The notes under the pieces were generated by a model that was not told the origin of the DNA, did no database searches, and saw only the letters and a program-made list of their open reading frames with translations. DNA of 53,476 bases from Paenibacillus cisolokensis (GTDB lineage: Bacteria > Bacillota > Bacilli > Paenibacillales > Paenibacillaceae): assembly GCF_018403665.1 (NCBI RefSeq), contig NZ_BOVJ01000024.1, positions 1-53,476 of the forward strand, given 5' to 3'. This document shows, one piece after another, positions 9,159-18,136 of the stretch; the first letter of the stretch is position 1; each line of letters begins with the position of its first letter. The position numbers and the translations under genes were made by a program.

Positions 9159-10082
9159 ATGGCAACGAAACGGGATGACGTTAAAATGGGGGAAGAGCGC
9201 GAACCGGCCGGCATCGACAGCCATACGTCGCTGTACGGGGTAATCGGCGATCCGGTGCGCCATTCCAAATCGCCGGTCATGCTGAACCGCGCATTCCGCG
9301 AAGCCGGCGTCAACGGCGTTTACGTCGCCTGGCACATCCGCCAGGAGTCGCTGGGCGATTTCGTGGCCGGCGTCCGGGCGATGGGCATTCGCGGCGTCAA
9401 CGTGACAATTCCGCACAAGCTGAACATTATGCGCCATCTGGACCGGATCGACGACGGCGCGCTCGCCATCGGTGCGGTCAATACGATCGTGAACGAGGAA
9501 GGCGCGCTGACCGGCTACAATACGGACGGGATCGGCTATGTCCGTTCGCTCAAGGAAGAGGCCGAACCTGAGCTCGAAGGCAAGCGGATTGTCGTATTAG
9601 GCGCCGGCGGCGCGGCGCGCGGCATCGTGTACGCGTTGTCCGGCGAAGGTCCCGACTCGCTCGTGATCGTGAACCGAACCGCCGAGAAGGCGGAAGAGCT
9701 CGCCGATCTGTTCCGGAGCCGGGCGGACGTTCGTGCGGCCGGCATCGACCGGCTGCGCGAGCTGTGCGGCGAGGCGGATATCGTGATCAATACGACCTCG
9801 ATCGGCATGTACCCGAACGTCGAGGAGGTACCGCTGGACGCCGGGTGGCTGAAGGAAGGAGCGGTAGCGAGCGATCTGATCTACAATCCGCTCAAGACGC
9901 GGTTCCTTCGCGAGGCGGAGGAACGCGGCTGCCGGATTCACGGCGGCCTCGGCATGTTCGTCTACCAAGGGGCCTATGCGTTCGAATACTGGACGGGCCT
10001 ACCCGCGCCGATCGAGGCGATGCGGGAAGCCGTCCTGCAGACGATGGAGCCGGAAACGGGCGGCGCATCCGGCAAGCAGTAG
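9159..10082 (+). CDS. aroE: Shikimate dehydrogenase (NADP+)
   Basis: Reduces 3-dehydroshikimate to shikimate in aromatic amino-acid synthesis. The start ATG 9159 has AAAGGAG (9144-9150) 8 bases upstream. The 307-residue product carries about 20 extra N-terminal residues before the conserved YGVIGDPVRHSKSP. Other motifs are the catalytic lysine in NVTIPHK, the NTDG motif and the Rossmann loop VVLGAGGAARGI. The gene sits in the conserved order yqeG-yqeH-aroE-yhbY-nadD. An 18-bp stretch including the stop codon is duplicated in tandem (10065-10082 and 10083-10100). Confidence 0.96.
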   Translation: MATKRDDVKMGEEREPAGIDSHTSLYGVIGDPVRHSKSPVMLNRAFREAGVNGVYVAWHIRQESLGDFVAGVRAMGIRGVNVTIPHKLNIMRHLDRIDDGALAIGAVNTIVNEEGALTGYNTDGIGYVRSLKEEAEPELEGKRIVVLGAGGAARGIVYALSGEGPDSLVIVNRTAEKAEELADLFRSRADVRAAGIDRLRELCGEADIVINTTSIGMYPNVEEVPLDAGWLKEGAVASDLIYNPLKTRFLREAEERGCRIHGGLGMFVYQGAYAFEYWTGLPAPIEAMREAVLQTMEPETGGASGKQ

Positions 10083-10100
10083 GCATCCGGCAAGCGGTAG
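10065..10100. repeat. 18-bp tandem duplication across the aroE stop
   Basis: GCATCCGGCAAGC(A/G)GTAG occurs at 10065-10082, where it encodes the last residues and the TAG stop of aroE, and again immediately after at 10083-10100, differing by one base. It is a small local duplication. The second copy is untranslated. Confidence 0.85.
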
Positions 10101-10197
10101 AGACGGGCTCGCGGCGGAAACCGGCAGTCGGATAACCGGAAAGCCGCAGCCGCGGCTTCGCGATTATTTTCCAAAGAAAGAAGGCTCAAGCATTCCT

Positions 10198-10488
10198 ATG
10201 CTGACAGGCAAGCAAAAACGTTATCTGCGATCGCAGGCGCATCATTTGCAGCCGATCTTTCAGATCGGCAAGGGCGGAATCAACGATCATCTGGTCCGCC
10301 ATATCGAGGAAGCGCTGGAGGCGCGGGAACTTATTAAAGTATCCGTTTTGAACAATTGCGACGTCGAGCCGAAGGAGCTTGCCCCGGAACTGGCGGACAG
10401 AGCCGGCGCGGAGCTTGTGCAAGTGATCGGCAAGACGATCGTGCTGTACAAAGAATCGCGGGAGCACAAGACGATCGTGCTTCCTTGA
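10198..10488 (+). CDS. yhbY: YhbY-family RNA-binding protein (CRM domain)
   Basis: A 96-residue CRM-domain protein (YqeI in Bacillus) that associates with pre-50S particles. The start MLTGKQKRYLRSQAHH, the GKGG loop in IFQIGKGGINDHL and IGKTIVLYKESRE are typical. The Shine-Dalgarno is weak (GAAGG near 10180-10184, about 13 bases before the ATG). It is flanked by aroE and nadD as in Bacillus. The 115-base gap from aroE is GC-rich and contains short inverted repeats but no clear promoter. Confidence 0.95.
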   Translation: MLTGKQKRYLRSQAHHLQPIFQIGKGGINDHLVRHIEEALEARELIKVSVLNNCDVEPKELAPELADRAGAELVQVIGKTIVLYKESREHKTIVLP

Positions 10489-10529
10489 TCCGGGCGAAAG
10501 CCCGTTTGTGAATGCGAAGGAGGTAGCCG

Positions 10530-11120
10530 ATGTTCAAGGTCGGCATTATGGGCGGCACGTTCGATCCGATCCATTACGGCCATCTGCTGGCGGCCGAATC
10601 GGCGCGCGACGCATGCGAACTGGACGAAGTCTGGTTTATCCCTTCGAACTGTCCGCCGCTCAAAGGCGGCAAGCCGGGTGCGGACGGCGCCGTCCGGCTG
10701 GAGATGGTTCGCCTCGCGATTGGCGGCAATCCCTGCTTCCGCGCGATGGATACCGAGCTTCGGCGAGGCGGCGTCAGCTATTCCGTCGATACGGCGGCGA
10801 CACTGCAGCAGGAATACCCGGATCGCGAGTTTTATTACATCGTCGGCTCCGACCGGATCAACGATTTGCCGTCGTGGCATCGGATTGAAGAACTGGCTGC
10901 GATCGTGCGGTTTATCGGTCTGGAGAGACCGGGCGCCAAGCCGGAGCCGGACGGACTGCCCGAATATTTGCGTCAGCGGATTTCCTTCGTGGAAATGCCG
11001 CAGATCGACATCTCGTCGACAGACATCCGGAGAAGACGTTCGGAAGGACGCTCGATTCGTTATTTGGTTCCGGATGCGGTTTATCATTTTATGATAAGGA
11101 ACGGTTTATATGAAGCGTGA
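10530..11120 (+). CDS. nadD: Nicotinate-nucleotide adenylyltransferase
   Basis: Adenylates nicotinate mononucleotide in NAD synthesis. The 196-residue product has the nucleotidyltransferase motif GGTFDPIHYGHL (residues 9-20) and the C-terminal ISSTDIRRR motif. AAGGAGG is 7-8 bases before the ATG. The 3' end overlaps yqeK by 11 bases (yqeK ATG at 11110), so the two are coupled. Confidence 0.96.
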   Translation: MFKVGIMGGTFDPIHYGHLLAAESARDACELDEVWFIPSNCPPLKGGKPGADGAVRLEMVRLAIGGNPCFRAMDTELRRGGVSYSVDTAATLQQEYPDREFYYIVGSDRINDLPSWHRIEELAAIVRFIGLERPGAKPEPDGLPEYLRQRISFVEMPQIDISSTDIRRRRSEGRSIRYLVPDAVYHFMIRNGLYEA

Positions 11121-11679
11121 AGATCTGATCGCGTCAGTGCGCGCGGCGATGCCGGAGAAACGTTGGAAACATACGGAGGGCGTAATGGAGACGGCCGTGC
11201 TGCTGGCGAACCGGTTCGGCGGCGACCCTGAACGGGCGGAGCTTGCCGCAATCCTTCACGATGTCGCCAAGTATTGGCCGACCGAGCGGATGGCCGAGAC
11301 GATCCGGGAAGACGGCCGCTCGACCGACGTGCTGGATTACGACAAGGAATTGTGGCATGCCCCGGCGGGAGCCGTTGCGGCGGAACGCGACTACGGGGTG
11401 ACGGATGCCGAAGTGCTGGATGCGATTCGGTATCATACGTCCGGCCGGGAAGGGATGACGCTGCTCGAGAAAATCGTCTGGCTGGCCGACTACATCGAGC
11501 CGGGCCGCGATTTTCCAGGCGTGCATAAAATAAGGGAATTAGCTGAGCATAGTCTTGAACGGGCGCTGATCGCCGCCATGAGCGGGACGATTGCTTTTCT
11601 GCTGGAAAAAGGGAAACGCGTTTATCCGCTTACGGTGATGGCGCGCAACGATTTAATTACTCGGGAGGTTGGGCTATGA
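11110..11679 (+). CDS. yqeK: HD-domain bis(5'-nucleosyl)-tetraphosphatase YqeK
   Basis: HD-superfamily hydrolase; YqeK proteins cleave Ap4A symmetrically to ADP. The product has 189 residues. The metal ligands are visible as H in KHTEGVMETA (residue 18), HD in AAILHDVAKYW, then H in WHAPAG and H in RYHTSGREGM, with D in LADYIEPGRDF. It overlaps nadD upstream and rsfS downstream (4 bases), consistent with one operon. Confidence 0.93.
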   Translation: MKREDLIASVRAAMPEKRWKHTEGVMETAVLLANRFGGDPERAELAAILHDVAKYWPTERMAETIREDGRSTDVLDYDKELWHAPAGAVAAERDYGVTDAEVLDAIRYHTSGREGMTLLEKIVWLADYIEPGRDFPGVHKIRELAEHSLERALIAAMSGTIAFLLEKGKRVYPLTVMARNDLITREVGL

Positions 11680-12023
11680 CGGTAAAGGCTGACGAACTTC
11701 TGCAACTTGCGGTGGCGGCAGCGGAGGACAAAAAAGCGCATCGGATTGTGGCGCTGGATCTGCAAGGCATTTCGATGGTGGCCGACTATTTTGTAATCTG
11801 CCATGGCAATTCGGACACGCAAGTCCAGGCGATTGCGACGGAGATAAGGGATCGGGCCCATCAGCGCGGCGCTGTCGTGCGCGGCATCGAAGGAATGGAC
11901 ACGGCCCGCTGGGTGCTGATCGATCTCGGCGATGTCGTCGTTCATGTCTTCCATCGCGAGGAACGGGATTATTACAACATTGAGCGGCTTTGGTCCGACG
12001 CGAAAGTTGTGGAGTTCGCATGA
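11676..12023 (+). CDS. rsfS: Ribosomal silencing factor RsfS (YqeL)
   Basis: A 115-residue protein that binds L14 on the 50S subunit and blocks subunit joining under nutrient limitation. Conserved signatures are KKAHRIVALDLQG, ADYFVICHGNSDTQV and GDVVVHVFHREERDYYNIE. GGGAGG precedes ATG 11676. It is coupled at both ends (4-base overlaps with yqeK and the S1-domain gene). Confidence 0.96.
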   Translation: MTVKADELLQLAVAAAEDKKAHRIVALDLQGISMVADYFVICHGNSDTQVQAIATEIRDRAHQRGAVVRGIEGMDTARWVLIDLGDVVVHVFHREERDYYNIERLWSDAKVVEFA

Positions 12024-13006
12024 GCCTGACCGCCGGTGAGGTCCGAAAACTGAAGGTGGCGCGGGAAGTGCCGCCTTACGGTTATTTTTTGAGCGACGGC
12101 ATGTCGGACGTGCTGCTGCACTATAGTGAAATTGTCGGGGACAGGCCGAAGCCGGGAGACGAGGTTTCGGTCTTTATCTACCACGATACGGAAGACCGTT
12201 TGGCGGCGACGATGAAAACGCCGCTTATTCGTCTCGGCGAACTGGCGCGGCTGCGGGTCGCGGACGTGCACCCGAGACTGGGCTGCTTCCTCGAGATGGG
12301 ACTTGGCCGCCAACTGCTGCTGCCGCAATCCGAGCTGCCGGAGCGGCGGGAATACCGGCCGCAGCCGGGGGACGAGCTGTTTGTCATGCTGACGCATGAC
12401 AAAGCGGGAAGGCTTCTGGCCAAGCTGGCCAGGGAAGAAGATCTTGCGCCGAAGACGTTCGCCGTGCCCGCGGCATGGCGGGGGCGCTGGATCGAAGGCT
12501 GGGTTACGAAAACGCTGCAAATCGGTTCGTTCGTGCTGATCGACGGCGATGTTGTCGGCTTCGGCGCTTACGGCATGATCCCCGATGCGGAACGCTCGCG
12601 CACGCTGCGGCTAGGGGAGCGGGTTCAAGCACGCATTACATATATCCGTCCCGACGGGCGCGCGAATCTGGCGATGGCGCCGCGCAAAGAAGTGGCCCGC
12701 GTGGAGGATGCCGACCGGATTCTCGCCTTTCTAAGGGAACGGCCGAGCGGATCGATGCCTTATTCCGACGAGACGCCCGCGGATATTATCAAACAGAAAT
12801 TCGGCATTTCCAAATCCGCTTTCAAGCGTGCGCTCGGCAAGCTGATGCGCGAGGGGCGCGTGACGCAGAAGGGCAGCTGGACCTATCTGAGCGATGATGG
12901 CGCCGCAGACGGAGACGGCAAAGACAAGCCGGATGGAGGGCACGGCCGGGAAGCTGCGGCCAATCCGTCCAATCCGCCCCAACCGGCAAATCCGCTGAAG
13001 GAATAA
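12020..13006 (+). CDS. cvfB: CvfB/YitL-like S1 RNA-binding protein
   Basis: Cytoplasmic RNA-binding protein of the CvfB family, with S1-like domains at the N-terminus and a C-terminal winged-helix region. The ATG at 12020 overlaps the rsfS stop. S1-like strands are seen in VPPYGYFLSDG, LGCFLEMGLGRQLLLP and IGSFVLIDGDVVGFG, and the winged helix near PADIIKQKFGISKSAFKRA. Length is 328 residues, about 30 more than YitL. The excess is a hydrophilic tail rich in D, G, K, N and P after the winged helix. In Bacillus the yqe cluster lacks this gene between rsfS and yqeM, so the insertion fits a Paenibacillaceae lineage. Confidence 0.88.
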   Translation: MSLTAGEVRKLKVAREVPPYGYFLSDGMSDVLLHYSEIVGDRPKPGDEVSVFIYHDTEDRLAATMKTPLIRLGELARLRVADVHPRLGCFLEMGLGRQLLLPQSELPERREYRPQPGDELFVMLTHDKAGRLLAKLAREEDLAPKTFAVPAAWRGRWIEGWVTKTLQIGSFVLIDGDVVGFGAYGMIPDAERSRTLRLGERVQARITYIRPDGRANLAMAPRKEVARVEDADRILAFLRERPSGSMPYSDETPADIIKQKFGISKSAFKRALGKLMREGRVTQKGSWTYLSDDGAADGDGKDKPDGGHGREAAANPSNPPQPANPLKE

Positions 13007-13024
13007 ATCGACAGGAGGTGGCGC

Positions 13025-13797
13025 ATGAACGCCTATCGGCAATTTGCTACGGTATATGACCGGCTGATGGCGGACATGCCGTATCCGGAGTGGCTGCGGT
13101 TTGCCAGGGAATGCTGGGAACGGTACGGCATGCCCGCGACCGTGGCCGATCTCGGCTGCGGCACGGGCAGCATCGCGATTCCGCTGGCCCGGTCGGGTTT
13201 TACGGTTTACGGCATCGACTTGTCCGCCGATATGCTTACCGCTGCCCGCGGCAAATGGGAAGAGACGCCGCAGCAGGCGATCCGCCCGCACGCCGGTTCG
13301 ATCCGCTGGCTTCAACAGGATATGAGAAACTGGGAACTGCCGGAACCGGTCGACTCGGTTATCTCGTTTTGCGATTGCCTGAACTATTTGCTGGAGGAAG
13401 AAGACATCGAAGCGACCTTTGCGTCGACGTTCGCCGGATTGCGAAATGGCGGCGTGTTTCTGTTTGACGTTCTGCCTCCGTCTCTGCTCGTCCGATATGC
13501 CGAGGAGCAGCCGTTCGTGCTGGACGAACGGGACATCGCCTACATCTGGACAAGCGAGCTGGACCGCGATCGGATGGAAATCGAGCACCGGCTGACGATC
13601 TTTTCCCGGGAAGGACCGGAACGGGATGCGCGGTTCGTCCGTTTTGAAGAAACGCATGTGCAGCGGGCGTACGATCCGGACTGGATTGCCGGCGCTTTGC
13701 GGAGAGCCGGTTTTCGCGGGTCGACCGCTATGCCGATTTTCAGCTGAAGCCGCCCGGACCGCATGCGGAGCGGTTGTTTTATGCCGCAGTGAAATAG
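13025..13797 (+). CDS. yqeM: Class I SAM-dependent methyltransferase YqeM (apparent frameshift near 3' end)
   Basis: Methyltransferase of unknown substrate found in the yqe cluster of Firmicutes. The SAM-binding motif VADLGCGTGSIAIPLA is near residue 45, with IDLSADML and VISFCDCLNYL following. AGGAGG precedes ATG 13025. The first frame stops at 13747, but the last 25 codons (DRYADFQLK, then HAERLFYAAVK) continue in the next frame to the TAG at 13795. One missing base in TTTT (13711-13714) or GGG (13718-13720) explains it. Corrected length is 257 residues. Confidence 0.9.
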
Positions 13798-13947
13798 CGG
13801 GGCAAAGCCGATAATGCTGCTGCCGAATTTGTGGCTGATGTGTACCAAAGGCCAGAGGGTATATGATGCATATCAAGCCTTACTGTACCGGCCGGGCACA
13901 ATCGCGCACATTGATGTATAGCCGCCGTATTGCTCGCTGACCAAGCT

Positions 13948-13978
13948 TTGCCGTAGACTGTCGAATACCCGCTATGAT
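13948..13978 (+). promoter_or_regulatory. possible promoter of the AraC-family gene
   Basis: TTGCCG (13948-13953) and TATGAT (13973-13978) are separated by 19 bases, slightly wide for sigma-A. They lie about 60 bases before the AraC-family start in the 241-base gap after yqeM. The remainder of that gap shows no other feature. Confidence 0.4.
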
Positions 13979-14038
13979 AAAGTGATGGCGACGACAAAGT
14001 GTTAAAGCCATCGAAGCCGCAACGGAGGGGCTGCCGCC

Positions 14039-14929
14039 ATGACGCGCATGCATTGCAACGGGCATATCGTGCCGTTCGAGGGCGACCGGGAGATTCGCTA
14101 CGATTTGCCGTTCGAGCATTTGCTGGACAATTTGGGGTATATCGGCATCGTCGCCCGCCAGACGTGGAAAGTAGATCCGCACAGTCATCCGCATTATGAG
14201 CTCTGTCTGGTCGACGAAGGGGAGGGCTGGTTTGCGATCGGCTCCAGTCTGTACAAGGTTGCCCGGGGCGATCTGTTTCTGACCAAGCCGGGCGAAGTTC
14301 ACCAGGGGGCCGCGTCGGGCGATCAGCCGTTCAGTCTGTATTATCTCGGATTCCGGCTCGGAGAGCTGCGCAATCTCGAGGTGGACTTCTTCCGCATCGG
14401 CGCCGCTCGGGTCAGGCCGGATATCGACTCCGGGACGCGCGCGTTGTTCGACGCGCTGTTCCGCGAAATCCGCGTAGACGAGCCATACGGCCATCTGCTG
14501 TCGCAAGGTCTCTTGCTGCAGCTGCTCGTCCACGTCTACCGGCTGTACCGCGGCGGCGAGACCGATCGTGAAGCGGTCGCGCCGCCCGCGCGCGTGCCGG
14601 CCGGATATATCCCCGCGCTGCTGATGGATTTGCACGGCGACGCGGGGGCGGCGTTGACGATCGACGAGCTATGCGCCCGCTACCATGTGAGCAGGCCGCA
14701 TCTGACGCGGGAGTTTCGCCGTGTGGTCGGCATGCCGATCGGTGAATACCGGCGAAGGCTGTGCGTGGACCAGGCCAAGCACAGCCTTCGGGAGACGGAC
14801 CAGACGGTGTCGTCCATCGCGGAATCGCTCGGTTTTTCCTCCATTCATGCGTTCAGCGTCTTTTTCAAGCGGTGCACCGGCATGTCGCCCCTGCAATACC
14901 GCCAGATGTCGGCGGAGGGCAGCCGTTAG
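14039..14929 (+). CDS. AraC-family transcriptional regulator with N-terminal cupin
   Basis: A 296-residue DNA-binding regulator. The N-terminal AraC-type cupin (residues 25-150) has the HSHPHYELCLV metal- or ligand-binding motif and the KPGEVHQG strand. Two helix-turn-helix units follow at the C-terminus (residues 200-292). The first is IDELCARYHVSRPHLTREF and the second SSIAESLGFSSIHAFSVFF with the family signature FKRCTGMSPLQYR. GGAGGGG precedes the ATG by about 8 bases. It converges on the PhyH-like gene with overlapping stops, a likely functional pairing. This class usually senses sugars or small carbon sources, but the inducer cannot be told from the sequence. Confidence 0.92.
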   Translation: MTRMHCNGHIVPFEGDREIRYDLPFEHLLDNLGYIGIVARQTWKVDPHSHPHYELCLVDEGEGWFAIGSSLYKVARGDLFLTKPGEVHQGAASGDQPFSLYYLGFRLGELRNLEVDFFRIGAARVRPDIDSGTRALFDALFREIRVDEPYGHLLSQGLLLQLLVHVYRLYRGGETDREAVAPPARVPAGYIPALLMDLHGDAGAALTIDELCARYHVSRPHLTREFRRVVGMPIGEYRRRLCVDQAKHSLRETDQTVSSIAESLGFSSIHAFSVFFKRCTGMSPLQYRQMSAEGSR

Positions 14930-15758
14930 CGGACGCTTGGCGGATACAGCACCGGGAACGGCTCGCCCTCGAAAAGGTCGCCGTCGCGCCCGTTCAGCAG
15001 CTTCACGTTCATATGGCCTTCGGCCGGCGTGCCGCTCCGGTACCTCGTGTCGCCGGTCATGAGATGGACGGCCATCGAGCGGCGCGGGCTGTCCGTCGTG
15101 TTCGGACCGCTGCCGTGAATCGTCAAGGCATGGTGAAAGCTGACCTGGCCGGCCTTCATGACGAGAGGCACGGGCCGGAACGCCTGCCCGTCCGGCAGTT
15201 CCATCTGCTCTTGCTGCTTCTCCAGATTTTGCTCGAAAAAGTCGTTTACTTTGACGAGTCCCCACTTATGGCTTCCCGGCACGACCTGCATGCAGCCGTT
15301 CGACAGATCGACATCGGTAAACGCGACCCAGGCCGTCACAAGCGACGGTTCGGCGCAGCATTGCCAGTAGACGTAGTCCTGATGCCAGCCGACGTTCGCC
15401 GTATGCCGGCGGTCGGCTCTGCCCGGCTTGTAAAGCAGCTGGTCGTGCCATAACGCGATTTTGTCCGCATTCATGAGGCGTGCGGCGATTTCGCCGATAA
15501 CCGGATGCGTCGCCACCCGCCGCAGCACCGGATCGGACCAGTGGGCGTTATCCGTTTTGCGCAAGGAGCGGGGATTGTCTCCGGCCTTCCAGGTGCTCCA
15601 CGGCTCGCGGCCGAGCTCGTATTCCGCGCGGTATATTTTTCCTGGTGCTCGATCATTTCCTCCAGTTCGCTTTCCGAGAACAGCTTGGGCGATACCCAGT
15701 ATCCGTTTTCGCGAAAGAAAAGGACATCCTCCTGTGTGACGTAGGACGATTGCGCCAA
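14926..15758 (-). CDS. Phytanoyl-CoA dioxygenase (PhyH)-family Fe(II)/2-oxoglutarate oxygenase (apparent frameshift)
   Basis: Non-haem iron dioxygenase of the PhyH family. The substrate is unknown. Bacterial members hydroxylate diverse small molecules. The N-terminus (YVTQEDVLFFRENGYWVSP) reads from a TTG at 15758 with GGGAGG 8 bases upstream. The body (NVGWHQDYVYW with the HxD iron ligands, GCMQVVPGSHKWG, the distal histidine in LTIHGSGPN, and the 2-oxoglutarate arginine in SPRRSMAVHL) is in the adjacent frame. Restoring one A in the run complementary to T5 at 15636-15640 joins them as EHQEKIYRAEYELG. Corrected length is 277 residues. Its stop overlaps that of the AraC-family gene by 3 bases on the opposite strand. 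Confidence 0.88.
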
Positions 15759-15987
15759 TTTCCATTCCTCCCGAATTTGTGATGAAATCGCGGCAAATCT
15801 CGCCTTCTCTTTTCATTTTAAGCTTGAAAAACCGCATGTCTTTACCGGGACGGATCGAACATTTAACGTTTTGGATCATGCGAAGGGCCTCCCCGCATTC
15901 AGACAACGAAGCCGCTTTATGGTAAAATTGGGGAAATGCTTGTTGTTTTATAAAAAGAATGCGTTTCCATAAGGAGGAGAGCCTCTC
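15759..15987. other. divergent intergenic region, PhyH-like gene and second MoxR gene
   Basis: This 229-base region must hold promoters for both directions. GGTAAAAT at 15921-15928 contains a -10-like TAAAAT with an imperfect -35 (TTCAGA, 15898-15903, 19-base spacing). I found no convincing box for the minus strand. It also contains the ribosome-binding sites of both genes. Confidence 0.35.
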
Positions 15988-16968
15988 GTGCAATCGAATA
16001 TGGCCGACATTCAGGAATTGGCCGACCGGCTGCGGGCCAACATTGGCCGTGTCGTCGTCGGCAAGGAGGATGTCGTCGACAAGCTGCTCATCGCCCTGAT
16101 CGTATCGGGTCACGTTCTGCTGGAAGACGTTCCGGGCACCGGCAAAACGCTGCTCGCCAAGTCGCTGGCGAAGTCGCTTCGCTGCGAATTCAAGCGCATC
16201 CAGTTTACGCCCGACCTGCTGCCGTCAGACTTGAGCGGAATCCAGTTTTTTAACCAGAAGCTCGCGGAGTTCGAGTTTCGTCCCGGTCCGCTGTTCGCCC
16301 ATATCGTGCTTGCCGACGAGATTAACCGGGCGACTCCGCGGACGCAATCCAGCCTGCTGGAATGTATGGAGGAGCGGCAGGTGAGCGCGGACGGGGTAAC
16401 GCGAAAGCTGGAGCGGCCGTTTCTCGTCATCGCGACGCAAAATCCGATCGAGCAGCAGGGGACGTTTCCGCTGCCGGAGGCTCAGCTTGACCGTTTTCTG
16501 TTCAAGATTCGGATGGGATATCCTTCGACAGAAGAAGGGCTTCACATTTTGAAACGGTTCAGGGAGGACAATCCGCTCGATCGGCTGGAACCGGTCGCGG
16601 ACCGGGAAGATGTCGTGCGTGCGCAGGATCGGTATGCCCGGACGGAAGCGGGGGACGACGTGCTCCGCTATATTCTGGCGATTGCCGAGCGGACGAGAAC
16701 CCGCGACAATGTGGCGATCGGCGTCAGCCCGCGCGGCAGCCAGGCGCTGCTGAAAGCGGCGCAGGCGCATGCCGCGATCCGGGGCCGGGATTACGTGACG
16801 CCGGACGATGTCAAGGCGATGGCGGTGCCGGTTCTGGCTCACCGTCTTCAACTGCGGAGCGTGTCCAGGGCCAGGCCGTATGAAGCCGAAGAGACGATCG
16901 AAGAGGTGCTGCGCGAAGTTCCGGTTCCAGCGGAAGACACGCTGCTTTCCCATCGAAGCTCGAGCTAG
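15988..16968 (+). CDS. MoxR-family AAA+ ATPase (copy 2)
   Basis: Second MoxR ATPase, 326 residues, paralogous to the one at 2766. Motifs are Walker A DVPGTGKTLLAKSLA near residue 47, Walker B LADEINRATPRTQSS, sensor ATQNPIEQQGTFPLPEAQLDRF, and the SPRGSQALLKAAQA lid. I take the GTG at 15988, placed after AAGGAGG (15971-15977). An in-frame ATG at 16000 is a possible alternative. It heads an operon with DUF58 and DUF4129 genes. The two MoxR copies share core motifs but differ at both ends, suggesting an old duplication and separate partners. Confidence 0.92.
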   Translation: MQSNMADIQELADRLRANIGRVVVGKEDVVDKLLIALIVSGHVLLEDVPGTGKTLLAKSLAKSLRCEFKRIQFTPDLLPSDLSGIQFFNQKLAEFEFRPGPLFAHIVLADEINRATPRTQSSLLECMEERQVSADGVTRKLERPFLVIATQNPIEQQGTFPLPEAQLDRFLFKIRMGYPSTEEGLHILKRFREDNPLDRLEPVADREDVVRAQDRYARTEAGDDVLRYILAIAERTRTRDNVAIGVSPRGSQALLKAAQAHAAIRGRDYVTPDDVKAMAVPVLAHRLQLRSVSRARPYEAEETIEEVLREVPVPAEDTLLSHRSSS

Positions 16969-17018
16969 GAGACGAATGCCCGGCCAGGGCTTGCCGGTAC
17001 AGAAAGGATCGGAGTAGA

Positions 17019-18136
17019 ATGGCCTTTTATTTGCTGGTGCCGCTCGTCGCGATCGTCCTTTTCGTTCAGGGAAGGCTGTTCCGCTATGCCGCGATGAGAA
17101 GGCTTACGTATGCGCGGTCGTTTCCTGTGCGCGCCTGCTTCGAGGGCGACCGGATCGAAATGATTGAGGAAATTGAAAACCGCAAGTCGATTCCCGTTCC
17201 GTGGCTCCGGGTCGAATCGCTGCTGCCGACGGGTCTGAAATTCAGAAGCCAGACGAATCTGGACATCAGCAGCGGGATGCTGTTCCAGAACCACAAAAGT
17301 CTGTTCGCGCTGATGCCGCATACGAAAATTACCCGCAGGCACGATGTCCGCGCCGTTCGTCGCGGCTGCTACCGACTTGGCTCCGTGACGCTGACAAGCG
17401 GCGATCTGTTCGGCTCGCCCGCACGATGCGGCAGCAGGATGTCGGAGCCGAGCTGCTCGTCTATCCGAAGCCGGTGCCGCTCGACGACATGCCGGACGCT
17501 TTCCGGAGCTGGCAAGGGGAGATGGTCGTCCGCCGCTGGATCGTCGACGATCCGTTCGTCGTCGCAGGTGTGCGGGATTACCGTCCGGGCGATCCGCTGC
17601 GGGGCATCAATTGGAAAGCGACCGCCCGCACCGGCGATCTGCAGGTGCAGGTCCGGGATTTTACGGCCGACGGGCGGCTCATGGTATATTTGAACATCGA
17701 AGACCATGAGCTGATGTGGAATACGGTCAACGAGGTCGAACGGGCGGAACGGGGCATCGCGCTCGTCGCCGGCATCGCGGAATACGCGGCGCGCCAGGGA
17801 CTCGCCTTCGGCTTCGGCGTCAATGCCCACGATATTGACGGACCGAGAATCTCGATCCGGATGTCGCCGGCATCGGGGGCCGGGCGGGTGATGGAAGTGT
17901 ACGAAGCGCTGGCGCGTCTTGTGCTGGCGCGCACCGAATCGTTCGCGGAGCTGCTGGAGGCGGAAACGGGCCGGCTCGAGGACCGGACAGATATTTTGCT
18001 GCTGACCGCCTATCGCAGCGACAAGCTGGATCGTGCCGCCGAGCTGCTCCGTTCCAAGGGGCATGCGGTTACGTTTCTGATGCTCGATGAGGTGCTGCCA
18101 AAGGCAAATGACCGGAAAGCGGGTGAGGGCGAATGA
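17019..18136 (+). CDS. DUF58 domain protein (copy 2, apparent frameshift)
   Basis: DUF58 protein with one N-terminal membrane segment (AFYLLVPLVAIVLFV). The signature near residue 190 reads GVRDYRPGDPLRGINWKAT, then RTGDLQVQVRDF. The first frame (to about 17411) carries the anchor and the first beta domain (VPWLRVESLLP). The rest is in the next frame. One base restored around 17412-17416 gives SGDLFGLARTMRQQDVGAEL and 372 residues. The 3' end overlaps the next gene by 4 bases. Function is unknown beyond the MoxR-linked context. Confidence 0.87.

Noticed and set aside
10083-10197. Small RNA or second stop-extended aroE product in the aroE-yhbY gap
   Set aside because: Only short GC-rich inverted repeats are visible, with no promoter or terminator of its own.
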